This document shows positions 18,900-28,207 of a stretch of DNA of 64,000 bases, in pieces; position 1 is the stretch's first letter, and every line of letters begins with the position of its first letter. The DNA comes from Cohnella thermotolerans DSM 17683 (lineage in GTDB: Bacteria; Bacillota; Bacilli; Paenibacillales; Paenibacillaceae), in assembly GCF_000429825.1 (NCBI RefSeq), contig NZ_KE386956.1, forward strand, positions 105,506 to 169,505. Direction: 5' to 3'. The notes beneath the pieces are model-generated. The model was not told the origin of the DNA and made no database searches. It saw nothing but the letters and a program-made list of their open reading frames with translations. Made by a program: the position numbers and the translations under genes.

Positions 18900-20015
18900 T
18901 CAATTCGTTCCGGCCGCGTTCCCATCTTCCGGCCAAGGGCCGGAGTAGACCGATTGCGGCCGGTAGATTCGGTTGTTCGCCGACTGCTCCAGCGCATGGG
19001 CGGTCCAGCCGACGATCCGCGCCGCCGAGAAGGTGGGCGTGAACAGCTCCGGCGGCATTCGCACGGCCCGCAGCACGGCGGCCGCGTAAAATTCCACGTT
19101 CGTGTAAAGCTTCCGGCCCGGCTTATATTGCTCCAGCAGCCGAATCGCCGTCCGCTCCGCGTGCTGCGCCAGATCGAGCCAGGGATCGTCTCCGGCCAGC
19201 CCGGCTGTCACCTCGCGGAGCGCGTCGGCTCTCGGGTCGCGCGTTTTGTATACGCGGTGGCCGAAGCCCATCAGCCGCTCGCCGCGTTCCAGCAAACCCC
19301 GCATAACCTCTTCCGCCCGTTCCTTGCTTCCGATGTCCTCCAGCAGCCGGATGACGCCGGACGGCGCCCCGCCGTGCAGCGGCCCTTTCATCGCGCCGAT
19401 GGCGGCGGCCACGGCCGAACACAAGTCCGATTCGGTCGAAGCGACGACGCGGGCGGCGAACGTCGACGCGTTCAGCCCGTGCTCCATCGTCAGAATCATG
19501 TACGCGCTCATCGCCCGGACGTGGGCCGGTTCCGGAGGACGGCCGAACAAAAGATGAAGGTAATGGGCGACGTGGTCCCGTTCGTCCGCTTCCTCCGGCC
19601 AAGGCAGGCCGTTCGCCCGGCGGTGCCGATAGGCGATGACGACCGGCAGCAGGCCGGTCAGCCGGATCGCCTGATCGATTGTCGGCGGCCAGGCCGGATC
19701 GTCCTTCGCAATGGCCGCCACCGCGGCCGCCATTGCGTTCATCGGCGGCGTCCCCGCCGGAATCGCATCGAGCAGCCGCCGCAATTCCGGCGTCAACGTG
19801 CGCGCGGCCGCAAGCTTGCGGCTGAACGTCTCCAGCTGCCGAGCGTCCGGAAGCGATCCGTGCCACAGCAGATAGGCCGCTTCCTCGAACGACCGGCTCA
19901 CGGCCAAGTCCCTCGCCCAATGTCCTCGATAAACGAGCTTGCCCTTTTCTCCGTCCACATGCCCGATGGCCGTCTCGGCCGCCACAATGCCTTCCAATCC
20001 GGTTGCTTTTGCCAT
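18900..20015 (-). CDS. Citrate synthase / 2-methylcitrate synthase family protein
   Basis: A 371-residue member of the citrate synthase family (short, Gram-positive type). The catalytic histidines are visible in MEHGLNASTFAARV and MGFGHRVYKTRDPRADAL, and NVEFYAAAVLRAVRMP is the conserved C-terminal substrate block. It condenses oxaloacetate with acetyl- or propionyl-CoA; sequence reading alone does not separate the two. It is monocistronic, far from icd/mdh, so it is more likely a secondary synthase (CitA- or MmgD-like) than the main TCA enzyme. Confidence 0.85.
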   Translation of the reverse strand: MAKATGLEGIVAAETAIGHVDGEKGKLVYRGHWARDLAVSRSFEEAAYLLWHGSLPDARQLETFSRKLAAARTLTPELRRLLDAIPAGTPPMNAMAAAVAAIAKDDPAWPPTIDQAIRLTGLLPVVIAYRHRRANGLPWPEEADERDHVAHYLHLLFGRPPEPAHVRAMSAYMILTMEHGLNASTFAARVVASTESDLCSAVAAAIGAMKGPLHGGAPSGVIRLLEDIGSKERAEEVMRGLLERGERLMGFGHRVYKTRDPRADALREVTAGLAGDDPWLDLAQHAERTAIRLLEQYKPGRKLYTNVEFYAAAVLRAVRMPPELFTPTFSAARIVGWTAHALEQSANNRIYRPQSVYSGPWPEDGNAAGTN

Positions 20016-20318
20016 TTTCCCTCGCCTGCCTCGCTTTATGGAAATGTTCCCCTCTCAGGTAAGGTTAGAATAGCAGATTACGACGATAATAAAAATCTTT
20101 ATATTTCTATCAATGCGATTAATATAATTTATCCAACACTTCCTTATCGCATCCCGTTCCGCCGGGAAGAGCCTTCGCGACCCGGTTCGGCAAAGAGAAA
20201 ACGTCTTCATCAATGTCGCAATATTATAGATGGATTGGCATCATTTTTTATTCATTCCGGCGTTTGATTTGTGCTATGTTTTGGTTGTGTCGTTATTTTG
20301 AAGTCGGGAGCGGATCCA
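20016..20318. other. AT-rich divergent intergenic region
   Basis: About 300 bases between divergent genes, clearly richer in A+T than the surroundings. It should hold promoters for both, but no convincing -35/-10 pair was found. GGGAG at 20306 serves the plus-strand gene. Confidence 0.4.
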
Positions 20319-21308
20319 ATGATACGAATAGGGATGATAAGCTATTGGCATGTGCACGCGGAAGATTATACCCGTCAGGTGCTCAACAATCCGGATACGG
20401 AGATTGCGGCAATCTGGGACGAGGAGCCGGAGCGGGGGCGGGAAAAGGCGGCGAAATACGGCGTGCCGTTCGTCGACTCGCTGGATGAGCTGCTGTCGCG
20501 GTCCGACATCGACGCGGTCGTCGTGGACGCGCCGACCGATACGCACCGGGACGTGATGGTCAAGGCGGCGCGGGCGGGCAAGCACATTTTCACGGAGAAA
20601 GTGTTGGCCCCTACGTTGAAAGAAGCGAACGAGATCACGTCGGAGGTTCGCCGGGCGGGCGTCAAGCTGGCCGTCTCGCTTCCCCGTCTTTACGATTCGT
20701 ATACGCAAGCCATTCTGAAGGTGATCGAAGAGGGAACGCTCGGCAAGCTGACACTCGTGCGCGTCCGGCTGTCGCATAACGGAGCGACTGCAGGCTGGCT
20801 GCCCAGCCATTTCTATTCGCTGAAGCAATGCGGGGGCGGCGCGTTGATCGATCTGGGCTGCCATCCCGTCTATCTGGTGCGGCTGTTCCTCGGGCTTCCC
20901 GAAGACGTCAGCGCCCGGTTCGGCTACGTAACCGGACGCGAAGTCGAGGACAACGCCGCCGCGGTGTTCGCTTACCCGAACGGCGCGCTCGGCATCGCGG
21001 AAGCGGGATTCGTCAACAGCCATTCCCCGTTCTCCATCGAGCTGCACGGCACCGACGGCACGTTGCTGTACGGCTTCCCGAAGGAGCAAATTCTCGTTCG
21101 CAGCCAGCGGCTCGGCGACGATTGGCAAGAAGTGCCGATCGGCGATCGGCTGCCTTACGCCTTCGACCAGTGGGTGGAGCATATCAAGAACGGCACGGAA
21201 GCGAGCGACAATGTGGAGCTGGCCGTCGATCTGACGAAGCTGATGGAGGCGGCGAACCGTTCGGTGGCCGAGAGCAGGCCCGTCCGGATCGCGGAGCTCG
21301 AAGGGTAA
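20319..21308 (+). CDS. Gfo/Idh/MocA family oxidoreductase
   Basis: A 329-residue NAD(P)-dependent dehydrogenase. The Rossmann start is MIRIGMISYWHVHAEDY, where a histidine-rich turn replaces the usual GxGxxG. The family motif AGKHIFTEKVLAPTLKEAN holds the conserved catalytic-region lysine, and GGALIDLGCHPVYLVRLFLG is the substrate block. Start ATG 20319 with GGGAG spaced correctly. Typical substrates are sugars or inositols; the actual one is unknown. Another family member lies 1.2 kb downstream with an AraC regulator between them, suggesting one catabolic unit. Confidence 0.85.
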   Translation: MIRIGMISYWHVHAEDYTRQVLNNPDTEIAAIWDEEPERGREKAAKYGVPFVDSLDELLSRSDIDAVVVDAPTDTHRDVMVKAARAGKHIFTEKVLAPTLKEANEITSEVRRAGVKLAVSLPRLYDSYTQAILKVIEEGTLGKLTLVRVRLSHNGATAGWLPSHFYSLKQCGGGALIDLGCHPVYLVRLFLGLPEDVSARFGYVTGREVEDNAAAVFAYPNGALGIAEAGFVNSHSPFSIELHGTDGTLLYGFPKEQILVRSQRLGDDWQEVPIGDRLPYAFDQWVEHIKNGTEASDNVELAVDLTKLMEAANRSVAESRPVRIAELEG

Positions 21309-21370
21309 CGCGGGAGCAGACGCTAGACGTGATGACCGCGGGATGAACGATAAGCGAAGGAGGAATCGGC

Positions 21371-22366
21371 ATGCATTCGGCGAACGGCCGGGAAGGACCG
21401 GCGGACAAAAAGACGGGAGCGGCTCCGGCCGCCCCGTTCCCCTTCGCGAGAATGGAGCGGAAGCGGGACGCGCTGGATAGGCTCGAGTTGAAGTTCCGAT
21501 GGGGCCGCTACGGCATTCGGGTGCTCCGCTGCCACCTGGCCTCCTTCGCTCCGGGGCAGACGATCGCGCCGCACAAGCATTCGGAATTCGAGTTCCACTT
21601 CATCCCGAAGGGCAAAGGAACCGTCGCGATCGGAGGCACGGAATACGGCCTGCAGGAAGGCCTGTTCTACCTGACCGGCCCGGACGTCGTGCACGAACAG
21701 CGGTCCGATCCGTCCGATCCGATGTACGAGCTGTGCCTTCATTGCGAGATCGTGCCGCTCCGGACGGAAGCGGAGGCGGAGGCGGATGCCGGATGGGGCG
21801 ATTCGCTGGAAAATAGCGATGCGGAAGCGTGCGTCCGCCTGCTTCGGGCGATGCCCGCGGTTCCGGCGTTCGACCGCTACCATGCGATGGGGTGCTTCCT
21901 GGAAGCCTATCGCGCGTGGGAGGAACAGCCCGCAGGCTTCTATACGACGATGAAGCAGACGATCGTGCAGATTTTGCTGCGCTCGGCCCGCGTCTACGCT
22001 TCCCGGGAGACGATCGGCCATATCCCGGAGCGGGACATGAAGGACCACCGGTTCCGGCTGGCGACGCAATTTATCGAAGACAACGAAGCGCGGCCCATCT
22101 CGCTCGAGGAAGTGGCCGAACGGGTGCAGGTGAGTCCCCGGCAGCTGCAGCGCATTTTCCAAAGCGAGGGCAAGACGACGTTCAGCGAATGGGTCGAGCA
22201 TGTGCGGCTGCAAAAAATCGGCATGGAGCTGCTGCAGACGGAGCGGACGATCGAAGAGATCGCGCTGGATCACGGATACGTCAATCCGAACTACTTGTAC
22301 CCGGTGTTCAAGCAGAAATTCGGCATGACGCCCTCGGCCTATCGGCGGCTTCATGCAGCGCGTTAG
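21371..22366 (+). CDS. AraC family transcriptional regulator
   Basis: A 331-residue activator with an N-terminal cupin sensor domain (PHKHSEFEFHFIPKGKGTVAIGG) and a C-terminal double helix-turn-helix (VAERVQVSPRQLQRIFQSEG and EIALDHGYVNPNYLYPVFKQKFGMTPSAYR). AAGGAGGAATC precedes ATG 21371. It sits between two sugar-dehydrogenase-type genes in the same direction, so it probably controls them in response to a sugar-like ligand bound by the cupin. Confidence 0.9.
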   Translation: MHSANGREGPADKKTGAAPAAPFPFARMERKRDALDRLELKFRWGRYGIRVLRCHLASFAPGQTIAPHKHSEFEFHFIPKGKGTVAIGGTEYGLQEGLFYLTGPDVVHEQRSDPSDPMYELCLHCEIVPLRTEAEAEADAGWGDSLENSDAEACVRLLRAMPAVPAFDRYHAMGCFLEAYRAWEEQPAGFYTTMKQTIVQILLRSARVYASRETIGHIPERDMKDHRFRLATQFIEDNEARPISLEEVAERVQVSPRQLQRIFQSEGKTTFSEWVEHVRLQKIGMELLQTERTIEEIALDHGYVNPNYLYPVFKQKFGMTPSAYRRLHAAR

Positions 22367-22462
22367 GCGGCGGACGAGCGCGAGCGGCTCGGCCGGGAGT
22401 GTTCCGAAGCTTAAGGCGAAAATCAAGCGATAGCCTTACTGATCAATAGGAGGACAACAACG

Positions 22463-23545
22463 ATGCGTTCAACGGTTAAAATCGGAATTATCGGAACGGG
22501 CGGCATCGCCCGCGCCCACGTGTCGGCATACCGCAAGCTGCCGTTCGTGGAGATCGTCGCGGTGGCCGACGTCATTCCCGGCAAAGCGCGCCAATTTGCC
22601 GAGCAGCAAGGGCTGACGGAAGCCGCGGCTTACGACAGTCATACGGAGCTGCTCGCGTCGAATGTCGACGCCGTGAGCATCTGCACGCCGAACGTCTCGC
22701 ATCACCGGACGGCGGTCGATTCGCTTCGCGCGGGCAAGCAAGTGCTGCTCGAGAAGCCGATGTCGGTCACGCTGGCGGAAGCGCTCGACATGGTGCAGGC
22801 CGCGCGGGAGTCGGGAAGCATGCTGTCCATCGGCTTCCAGCCCCGCTACGATCCGAACATGAAGAAGCTTCAGGACATCGTCCAATCGGGACGTCTGGGC
22901 AAGGTATACTACGTCGAGACGGGAGGCGGCCGCCGCCGCGGCATGCCCGGCGGCACGTTCATCAGCAAGCGGCTGGCCGGCGCGGGGGCGATGGCGGACA
23001 TCGGCTGCTACTCGCTCGACATGGCGCTCAACACGCTCGGCTACCCGCGTCCGGTGTCCGTATCGGCTTTCACGTCCAACCACTTCGGCACGAACCCGCT
23101 CTATCATCCGGAAGCGGACAAATTCGAAGTCGAAGATTTCGGCGTCGCCATGGTTCGCTTCGAGAACGAGCTGGTGCTGCAGTTCAAAATCTCCTGGGCG
23201 ATGCATATGGACACGCTCGGAGCGACGATGTTCCTCGGCACGGACGCCGGCCTCAAGGTGACGCCGGCCGGTTCGGGCCCCTGGTCGGGCGTCTGGGACG
23301 GATCGATCGGTTCGATGACGATGTTCCATGACGATTTCGGCGGCCATACGTCGACTCCCGTGCCGCTCATCGGCCATTCGCTCAACCTGTTCGACGAGAA
23401 GGTGCGCGATTTCGCGGAAGCGGTCCGGGACGGACGTCCCGCGCCGATCCCCGGCGAGCAAATTCTGATCCAGCAGGCGATCATCGACGGCGTTCTCCGC
23501 TCCGCCGACTTAAAGCGGGAAGTCTCGGTAGAGCTGCCGGAATAA
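22463..23545 (+). CDS. Gfo/Idh/MocA family oxidoreductase
   Basis: A 360-residue dehydrogenase with a classical Rossmann motif GIIGTGGIARAHVSAY, the signature GKQVLLEKPMSVTLAEALDM, and the substrate region GAGAMADIGCYSLDMALNTLGYP. It is more canonical than the paralogue at 20319. ATAGGAGGACAAC precedes ATG 22463. A strong terminator at 23581 closes the unit. Probably oxidises a sugar or polyol; the specificity is not readable. Confidence 0.9.
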   Translation: MRSTVKIGIIGTGGIARAHVSAYRKLPFVEIVAVADVIPGKARQFAEQQGLTEAAAYDSHTELLASNVDAVSICTPNVSHHRTAVDSLRAGKQVLLEKPMSVTLAEALDMVQAARESGSMLSIGFQPRYDPNMKKLQDIVQSGRLGKVYYVETGGGRRRGMPGGTFISKRLAGAGAMADIGCYSLDMALNTLGYPRPVSVSAFTSNHFGTNPLYHPEADKFEVEDFGVAMVRFENELVLQFKISWAMHMDTLGATMFLGTDAGLKVTPAGSGPWSGVWDGSIGSMTMFHDDFGGHTSTPVPLIGHSLNLFDEKVRDFAEAVRDGRPAPIPGEQILIQQAIIDGVLRSADLKREVSVELPE

Positions 23546-23580
23546 AAGGCAACAACCGGAACGTTGCGTACGCAGAAAAA

Positions 23581-23611
23581 GGCGCCCCGCGCACAAGCGC
23601 GGGGCGCCTTT
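23581..23611 (+). terminator. Intrinsic terminator after the dehydrogenase gene
   Basis: A 12-bp GC-rich stem GGCGCCCCGCGC/GCGCGGGGCGCC with an ACAA loop, followed by TTTC. Confidence 0.75.
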
Positions 23612-23670
23612 CGAATGGGCGGCTGATCGTACGGATCGATTCGCTGAGCGCCAGCGAGCGCTGCAGCCTC

Positions 23671-24642
23671 CTACTTTTTCTCCGCTTTAATCTGCTCGAT
23701 CAACTTATCCAGCGTTGCTTGCAGCTGATCGACCGGAATATCGATAACGAAGCTGGCGCCGTTCGAATCCTTCTTGACCGTCTCGATGACATCGGGTTCT
23801 TGATAAAGCTTGGCGATCGTCCGGTACGTCTCGTTGTCCTTGTCCTCGGCCCGAACCGCAAAGACGTTAATGTAGGGCCGGGTCGATTCCGCCTTGGGAT
23901 CGTCGTGGAAAATGGCGTCTTCCAGCTTTAAGCCCGCTTGTCCGGCGATACCGCCGTTGATGATCGAGGCGGCGACGTCCGGAAGCACGCGCGGCGTCTG
24001 TTGGGCGACGACCGGAACGATGTTCAATTTGTGCGGATTGTCCACGATGTCGTCGGGCGTTCCGTATAGACCTACGTCGTCTTTCAGCTTCAGCAGACCC
24101 GCTTGCTGAAGCACGAGCAAGCCGCGGCCTTGGTTGGCCGGATCATTCGGGATGGCGATTTTGGACCCGTCCGGAATTTCGTCGACGGACTTGTACTTCT
24201 TCGAGTACAGTCCGAGCGGAGCGACGACCGTGGAACCGATCGGCACGATATTCAGATTGTGTTCCACGTTGAATTGGCTAAGGAAAGCAAGATGCTGGAA
24301 GGCGTTGATGTCCACTTCCTTGTTCGCGAGCGCCAGGTTGGGAAGCGTGTAATCGGAGAATTCGACCAGTTCGATATCGATGTTTTTCTCCTTGGCTTTT
24401 TTCTTCAACAGAGGCCACGTTTCTCCATCGGAGCCGGTAACGCCGATTTTCACCTTCACGGGCTCTTTAGGTTCTTCCGAAGGCGAAGGGCTTGGCGAAT
24501 CCGACGAAGCCGTCGACGCGGAAGCGGACGAAGCCGGGCCGGCAGCCGCCGGTTCGCTCGAATTTCCGTTTTTGGAGCCGCAGGCCGCGAGAACCCCCAT
24601 TACGACGATCATGGTCAACCCCATCAACAGTTTCTTCTTCAT
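23671..24642 (-). CDS. metQ: MetQ/NlpA family substrate-binding lipoprotein
   Basis: A 323-residue lipoprotein with lipobox GVLAAC at the end of the signal peptide, then a low-complexity Ser/Ala/Pro linker. The NlpA-type domain has VKIGVTGSDGETWPLLKKKA, DINAFQHLAFLSQFN and IAIPNDPANQGRGLLVLQQAG. It captures substrate outside the membrane for the MetN-MetI transporter. The family takes methionine, but relatives take other sulfur compounds, which matters because a desulfurisation-type cluster diverges from this operon. Confidence 0.88.
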   Translation of the reverse strand: MKKKLLMGLTMIVVMGVLAACGSKNGNSSEPAAAGPASSASASTASSDSPSPSPSEEPKEPVKVKIGVTGSDGETWPLLKKKAKEKNIDIELVEFSDYTLPNLALANKEVDINAFQHLAFLSQFNVEHNLNIVPIGSTVVAPLGLYSKKYKSVDEIPDGSKIAIPNDPANQGRGLLVLQQAGLLKLKDDVGLYGTPDDIVDNPHKLNIVPVVAQQTPRVLPDVAASIINGGIAGQAGLKLEDAIFHDDPKAESTRPYINVFAVRAEDKDNETYRTIAKLYQEPDVIETVKKDSNGASFVIDIPVDQLQATLDKLIEQIKAEKK

Positions 24643-24677
24643 TTTTACAACTCTCCTTTATCCTGAAATTGGTTTGC

Positions 24678-25340
24678 CTAGCGGCGCAGAAACAGGCGCG
24701 ACAAGCGATTGCCGATGTATTGGGCGATCTGCACAAGGACGATCAGAATGACGATGGTGACCAGCATGACCGAGCCGTCGAAGCGCTGGTAGCCGTAAGT
24801 CATCGACAGGTCCCCGAGACCTCCGCCGCCGACCGTGCCGGCCATGGCCGAGAAGTCGATCAGGCCGACCGTCATGAACGTTAGCCCGAGAATGAGCGGG
24901 CCGAGCGCTTCGGGAATCAACACGCCGAAAATAATTTGCAGCGGATTGGCGCCCATCGCCTTGGCCGCTTCGATGATGCCGGGATCGATCGAGACGAGAT
25001 TGTTCTCCACGACACGCGCAATGACGAACGAGGCGACGATGGTCATCGGGAAGATGGCGGCCGCCGTTCCGATCGTCGTCCCGATGACAAGCCGGGTGAA
25101 GGGACTTATGGTGACCAGGAAAATGATGAACGGAATCGGCCGAATGATGTTGATGGCCAGATTCAGCACGATGAAGACGAAGCGGTTCTCGAGAATGTTC
25201 CCCTTTCGGGTTACGAAGAGGAGCAATCCGATGAGAAGGCCCAGAATGCTGGAGAAAATCAAGGTGAAAAACACCATCGTGAGTGTCTGGCCCGTCGCTT
25301 CGACGATCCGAACCCAGAACGTGCTCCAATCAACTTTCAT
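24678..25340 (-). CDS. metI: MetI family ABC transporter permease
   Basis: A 220-residue inner-membrane permease with five helices. The EAA-type loop SIDPGIIEAAKAMGANPLQIIFGVLIPEA contacts MetN, and the end is IVLVQIAQYIGNRLSRLF. The start is ATG 25340 behind GGGAGG; the frame runs further upstream inside metN but has no ribosome site there. It overlaps metN by 11 bases and lies 35 bases ahead of metQ, so the order is metN-metI-metQ. Confidence 0.9.
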   Translation of the reverse strand: MKVDWSTFWVRIVEATGQTLTMVFFTLIFSSILGLLIGLLLFVTRKGNILENRFVFIVLNLAINIIRPIPFIIFLVTISPFTRLVIGTTIGTAAAIFPMTIVASFVIARVVENNLVSIDPGIIEAAKAMGANPLQIIFGVLIPEALGPLILGLTFMTVGLIDFSAMAGTVGGGGLGDLSMTYGYQRFDGSVMLVTIVILIVLVQIAQYIGNRLSRLFLRR

Positions 25341-26355
25341 GATCGACGACCTCCCAAAGCTCGACCGTTCGCTCCAACTCCCGGACGACATTTGCGATTT
25401 CGGCATCGCTGCCGGTAAATTCCACGATCAGGCTGCCGAACAATTGGCCCTGCAGTTCGTTGATGCTGCCGTATACGACGTTGAAGTCGATGTCGTATTT
25501 TTTGGCCGCTTGCGACAGCACCGGCTCGCCGGTCGTTCCGCCTTTGAAGATGATGCGATAGAGCCGCCCGGAATGGTGCTGCTTGAGAATGTCCAACAAT
25601 TTGGGCGACAGCTTGTCGTTCTGAACCGAGCTGATGAAGTTTTTGGTCGCCTGTTGCTTCGGATGGGCGAAAATATCGAATACGGTACCTTCCTCGATAA
25701 CAGCCCCGTTTTCCATGACCGCAACCCGATCGCAAATGCTCCGAATCACGTGCATCTCGTGGGTGATGAGGAGGATCGTAATGTTGTACTCCTCGTTGAC
25801 CTTCTTCAGCAGCTTCAGAATCTCTCCCGTCGTCTCGGGGTCGAGCGCCGAAGTCGCTTCGTCGCAGATCAGGATGTCCGGGGAGGTGGCCAGCGCTCTG
25901 GCGATGCCCACCCGCTGCTTCTGGCCACCGGACAGCTGTTCGGGATATTGCTCGGCTTTGTCCTCCAGGCCGACAAACCGCAGCAGTTCCGTTACCCGCT
26001 CTCGGATCTGCGCTCTCGGAACTCTGGCGAGCTTCAATGGGTACGCTACATTGCCGTAAACCGTACGAGAGTTAAACAGGTTAAAGGTTTGGAAAATCAT
26101 CCCGATCCGCCTTCGCAGCTTGCGAAGATCTCTGGCCGAAATGGAGGTAACATCCTGATCGTTGACAATCACCTTGCCGCCGGTCGGCCTTTCGAGCAAG
26201 TTTACGAGCCGGAGGAGGGTGCTCTTGCCCGCGCCGCTGAACCCGATAACCCCGTAGATTTCGCCTCTGCCGACGTTCAACGTGACATTTTCGACCGCGC
26301 GTATTTCTTTGTTTTTGGAGTTGAAAATTTTGCTGACTCCTTGAAACTGGATCAA
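25330..26355 (-). CDS. metN: Methionine-type ABC transporter ATPase MetN
   Basis: A 341-residue ATPase with Walker A GFSGAGKS, signature LSGGQKQRVGIARAL and Walker B ILICDEATSALDPE, then a C-terminal NIL regulatory domain (residues ~265-341) as in MetN. It opens with TTG at 26355, with AAGGAG well spaced. It heads metNIQ behind a long leader that carries a terminator. The NIL domain suggests feedback by methionine or a related ligand. Confidence 0.9.
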   Translation of the reverse strand: MIQFQGVSKIFNSKNKEIRAVENVTLNVGRGEIYGVIGFSGAGKSTLLRLVNLLERPTGGKVIVNDQDVTSISARDLRKLRRRIGMIFQTFNLFNSRTVYGNVAYPLKLARVPRAQIRERVTELLRFVGLEDKAEQYPEQLSGGQKQRVGIARALATSPDILICDEATSALDPETTGEILKLLKKVNEEYNITILLITHEMHVIRSICDRVAVMENGAVIEEGTVFDIFAHPKQQATKNFISSVQNDKLSPKLLDILKQHHSGRLYRIIFKGGTTGEPVLSQAAKKYDIDFNVVYGSINELQGQLFGSLIVEFTGSDAEIANVVRELERTVELWEVVDHES

Positions 26356-26616
26356 CCTTGTTCACTCCTTCGGCATTTCTGGCAGCTAGAAATGAAATAA
26401 AGTTTATATAAATACTTGGTTTTAGATCGGCATGTCCCCTTTGTCTGCATACGTTTGGCCCAATCAAAAAGCCTCTTCCGCCGGTCACGGAAGAGGCTTG
26501 GCGAACCGGTCGGAACGGCCTCTTCCCTCCCCGCGCGGGCGGCAAGCTCGCGTGAGGACGGCGGTATGGGGCACAGCTCTGATGGTTCAGTCACCGCTAT
26601 TTAGGATCGGCTCTTA
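26356..26616 (-). promoter_or_regulatory. Structured leader of metNIQ with attenuator geometry
   Basis: From the promoter to the TTG start the leader is about 255 bases. In the minus-strand RNA, GGAAGAGGC (plus 26518-26526) comes first, then the terminator stem AAGCCTCTTCCG (26488-26499) and CGGAAGAGGCTT (26467-26478). The early copy can pair with the first arm of the terminator, giving an antiterminator choice. I could not match the upstream part to SAM-I, T-box, TPP or cobalamin consensus. Confidence 0.5.
26466..26499 (-). terminator. Terminator within the metN leader
   Basis: A 12-bp stem AAGCCTCTTCCG/CGGAAGAGGCTT followed, on the minus strand, by TTTTTG. It lies about 110 bases ahead of metN and so can act as an attenuator. 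Confidence 0.8.
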
Positions 26617-26645
26617 CTTTAAACCGTCGTTGTTGGAAATGTCAA
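26617..26645 (-). promoter_or_regulatory. Probable promoter of metNIQ
   Basis: On the minus strand TTGACA (26645-26640), 17 bases, TTAAAG (26622-26617). The -35 is perfect, the -10 weak. Confidence 0.5.
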
Positions 26646-26682
26646 TAGGCTTCTTCAAAAATATTTCGTTTCCATCCCCGGC

Positions 26683-26711
26683 TTGACACTCGGAATCTTG
26701 CGGTGATAGCA
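26683..26711 (+). promoter_or_regulatory. Probable promoter of the monooxygenase cluster
   Basis: TTGACA (26683-26688), 17 bases, ATAGCA (26706-26711), or TAGCAT with 18. It is divergent from the metNIQ promoter 40 bases away, so a shared regulator is plausible. Confidence 0.55.
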
Positions 26712-26783
26712 TAGCCTCAACTCAAGATACTTAGTTTGTCAATGGGAATTGTGTGAAATAAAAACGAATGGAAGGTGCTAGAT

Positions 26784-28160
26784 TTGGCCAAACAGATTCG
26801 ATTGAACGCCTTCGAGATGACCAGCGCCATGCTGAATTCCCACGGTCTATGGAAGCATCCGGACAACGTCAGGACGCGGCGCTACAAGGACCTGGACTAT
26901 TATACGGAACTGGCTCGGCTTCTTGAGAGAGGGAAGTTCGACGCGATCTTCTTCGCGGACGTTATCGGGGTCTACGATGTCTACAAGGGGAGCCGGGATC
27001 CGGCCATCCGGGAAGGGGTGCAGGTCCCCTTGAACGATCCCGCGTTCGCGATTCCGATCATGGCTCAGGCGACGAAGCATCTGTCCTTCGCCCTGACGGT
27101 CAGCACGACTTATGAACACCCGTACGCCCATGCGAGACGGATGTCGACGCTGGACCATCTGACCAAGGGCAGACTGGCTTGGAACGTCGTTACGTCCTAC
27201 CTGCCGAGCGCCGCGCGCAACTTCGGTCTGGAAGAGATGATCAAGCACGACGACCGTTACGAGTTGGCCGACGAATTTATGGAAGTGGCCTACAAGCTCT
27301 GGGAAGCCAGCTGGGAGAAGGACGCGATCGTGAACGACGTGTCTAGGAATATGTTCGCCGATCCTTCCAAAGTTCACGAAATCAACCATGAAGGCAAGTT
27401 TTTCAAAGTCCCCGGCCCCCACTTGAGCGAGCCTTCTCCGCAGCGGACTCCGGTCATTTATCAGGCGGGCTCTTCGCCGAGAGGGCGCGATTTTGCGGCC
27501 AAGCACGCGGAATGTCTGTTCGTGGGGGGACCGACCCCGGAGGCGACGAAGGCTTCGATCGAGGATATCAAAAACCGCGCCGAACGCTTCGGCCGCGACC
27601 CGGCGGAGATCAAGGCGTTCACGTTCCTGAACGTGGTCGTGGCGGAAACGACGGAAGAAGCGGAGCGCAAATTTGCCGAATATTCGCGCTTGTGGAGCGG
27701 CGAAGCCGCCAAAGCCCAATACGGCGGCTCCAGCGGCTACGATCTGTCCCAGTATAAAGACCTCGACGCGATTTTCGAGTATAAACATACGGAACACGGG
27801 CAATCAAGGGCCGCTTCGCTGACCAAGGACGCTCCCACCAAGCTGACGGTCCGCGAAGTGCTAAGCAAATTCGACAACTTGAGCCGCAAATTCGCGATCG
27901 TCGGCAACCCGCAAGAGGTGGCGGACGGGATTCAAAGCTATTTCGAAGCCACCGGCGTGGACGGATTTAACCTTGCCCACTTTGTCACGCCGGGAAGCCT
28001 GGTCGACTTCGTCGATCTGGTCGTGCCGGAGCTTCAAAGACGGGGAGTTTACAAAACCGAGTATGCGGAGGGAACGTACCGGGAGAAGCTGTTCGGCCCG
28101 GGCAAGCGTCTTCTCCCCGATCACCATCCCGGCGCCAAGGTCCGTACGTTTCCGGTTTGA
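26784..28160 (+). CDS. DszA/NtaA-like FMN-dependent monooxygenase
   Basis: A 458-residue bacterial-luciferase-like protein of the NtaA/SnaA/DszA group, whose members oxidise substrates with reduced FMN supplied by a separate reductase. The N-terminal LNAFEM, the ERGKFDAIFFAD strand, TKGRLAWNVVTSYLPSAARNFG and PVIYQAGSSPRGRDFAAKHA are group hallmarks; length is that of DszA (~453). TTG 26784 is preferred over GTG 26775 because GGAAGG leaves correct spacing. It leads a three-gene set with an aldo/keto reductase and a DszB-DszC-like fusion. No flavin reductase gene is seen nearby. Confidence 0.85.
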   Translation: MAKQIRLNAFEMTSAMLNSHGLWKHPDNVRTRRYKDLDYYTELARLLERGKFDAIFFADVIGVYDVYKGSRDPAIREGVQVPLNDPAFAIPIMAQATKHLSFALTVSTTYEHPYAHARRMSTLDHLTKGRLAWNVVTSYLPSAARNFGLEEMIKHDDRYELADEFMEVAYKLWEASWEKDAIVNDVSRNMFADPSKVHEINHEGKFFKVPGPHLSEPSPQRTPVIYQAGSSPRGRDFAAKHAECLFVGGPTPEATKASIEDIKNRAERFGRDPAEIKAFTFLNVVVAETTEEAERKFAEYSRLWSGEAAKAQYGGSSGYDLSQYKDLDAIFEYKHTEHGQSRAASLTKDAPTKLTVREVLSKFDNLSRKFAIVGNPQEVADGIQSYFEATGVDGFNLAHFVTPGSLVDFVDLVVPELQRRGVYKTEYAEGTYREKLFGPGKRLLPDHHPGAKVRTFPV

Positions 28161-28207
28161 TCCGGACGCCGGAAGAGAGCCCTTTATTCGATGGGAGGAA
28201 TGGACAA

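Noticed and set aside
26400..26640. SAM-I riboswitch or methionine T-box in the metN leader
   Set aside because: Neither the SAM-I core nor the T-box sequence could be found on the minus strand, so I call it only an unidentified attenuator.
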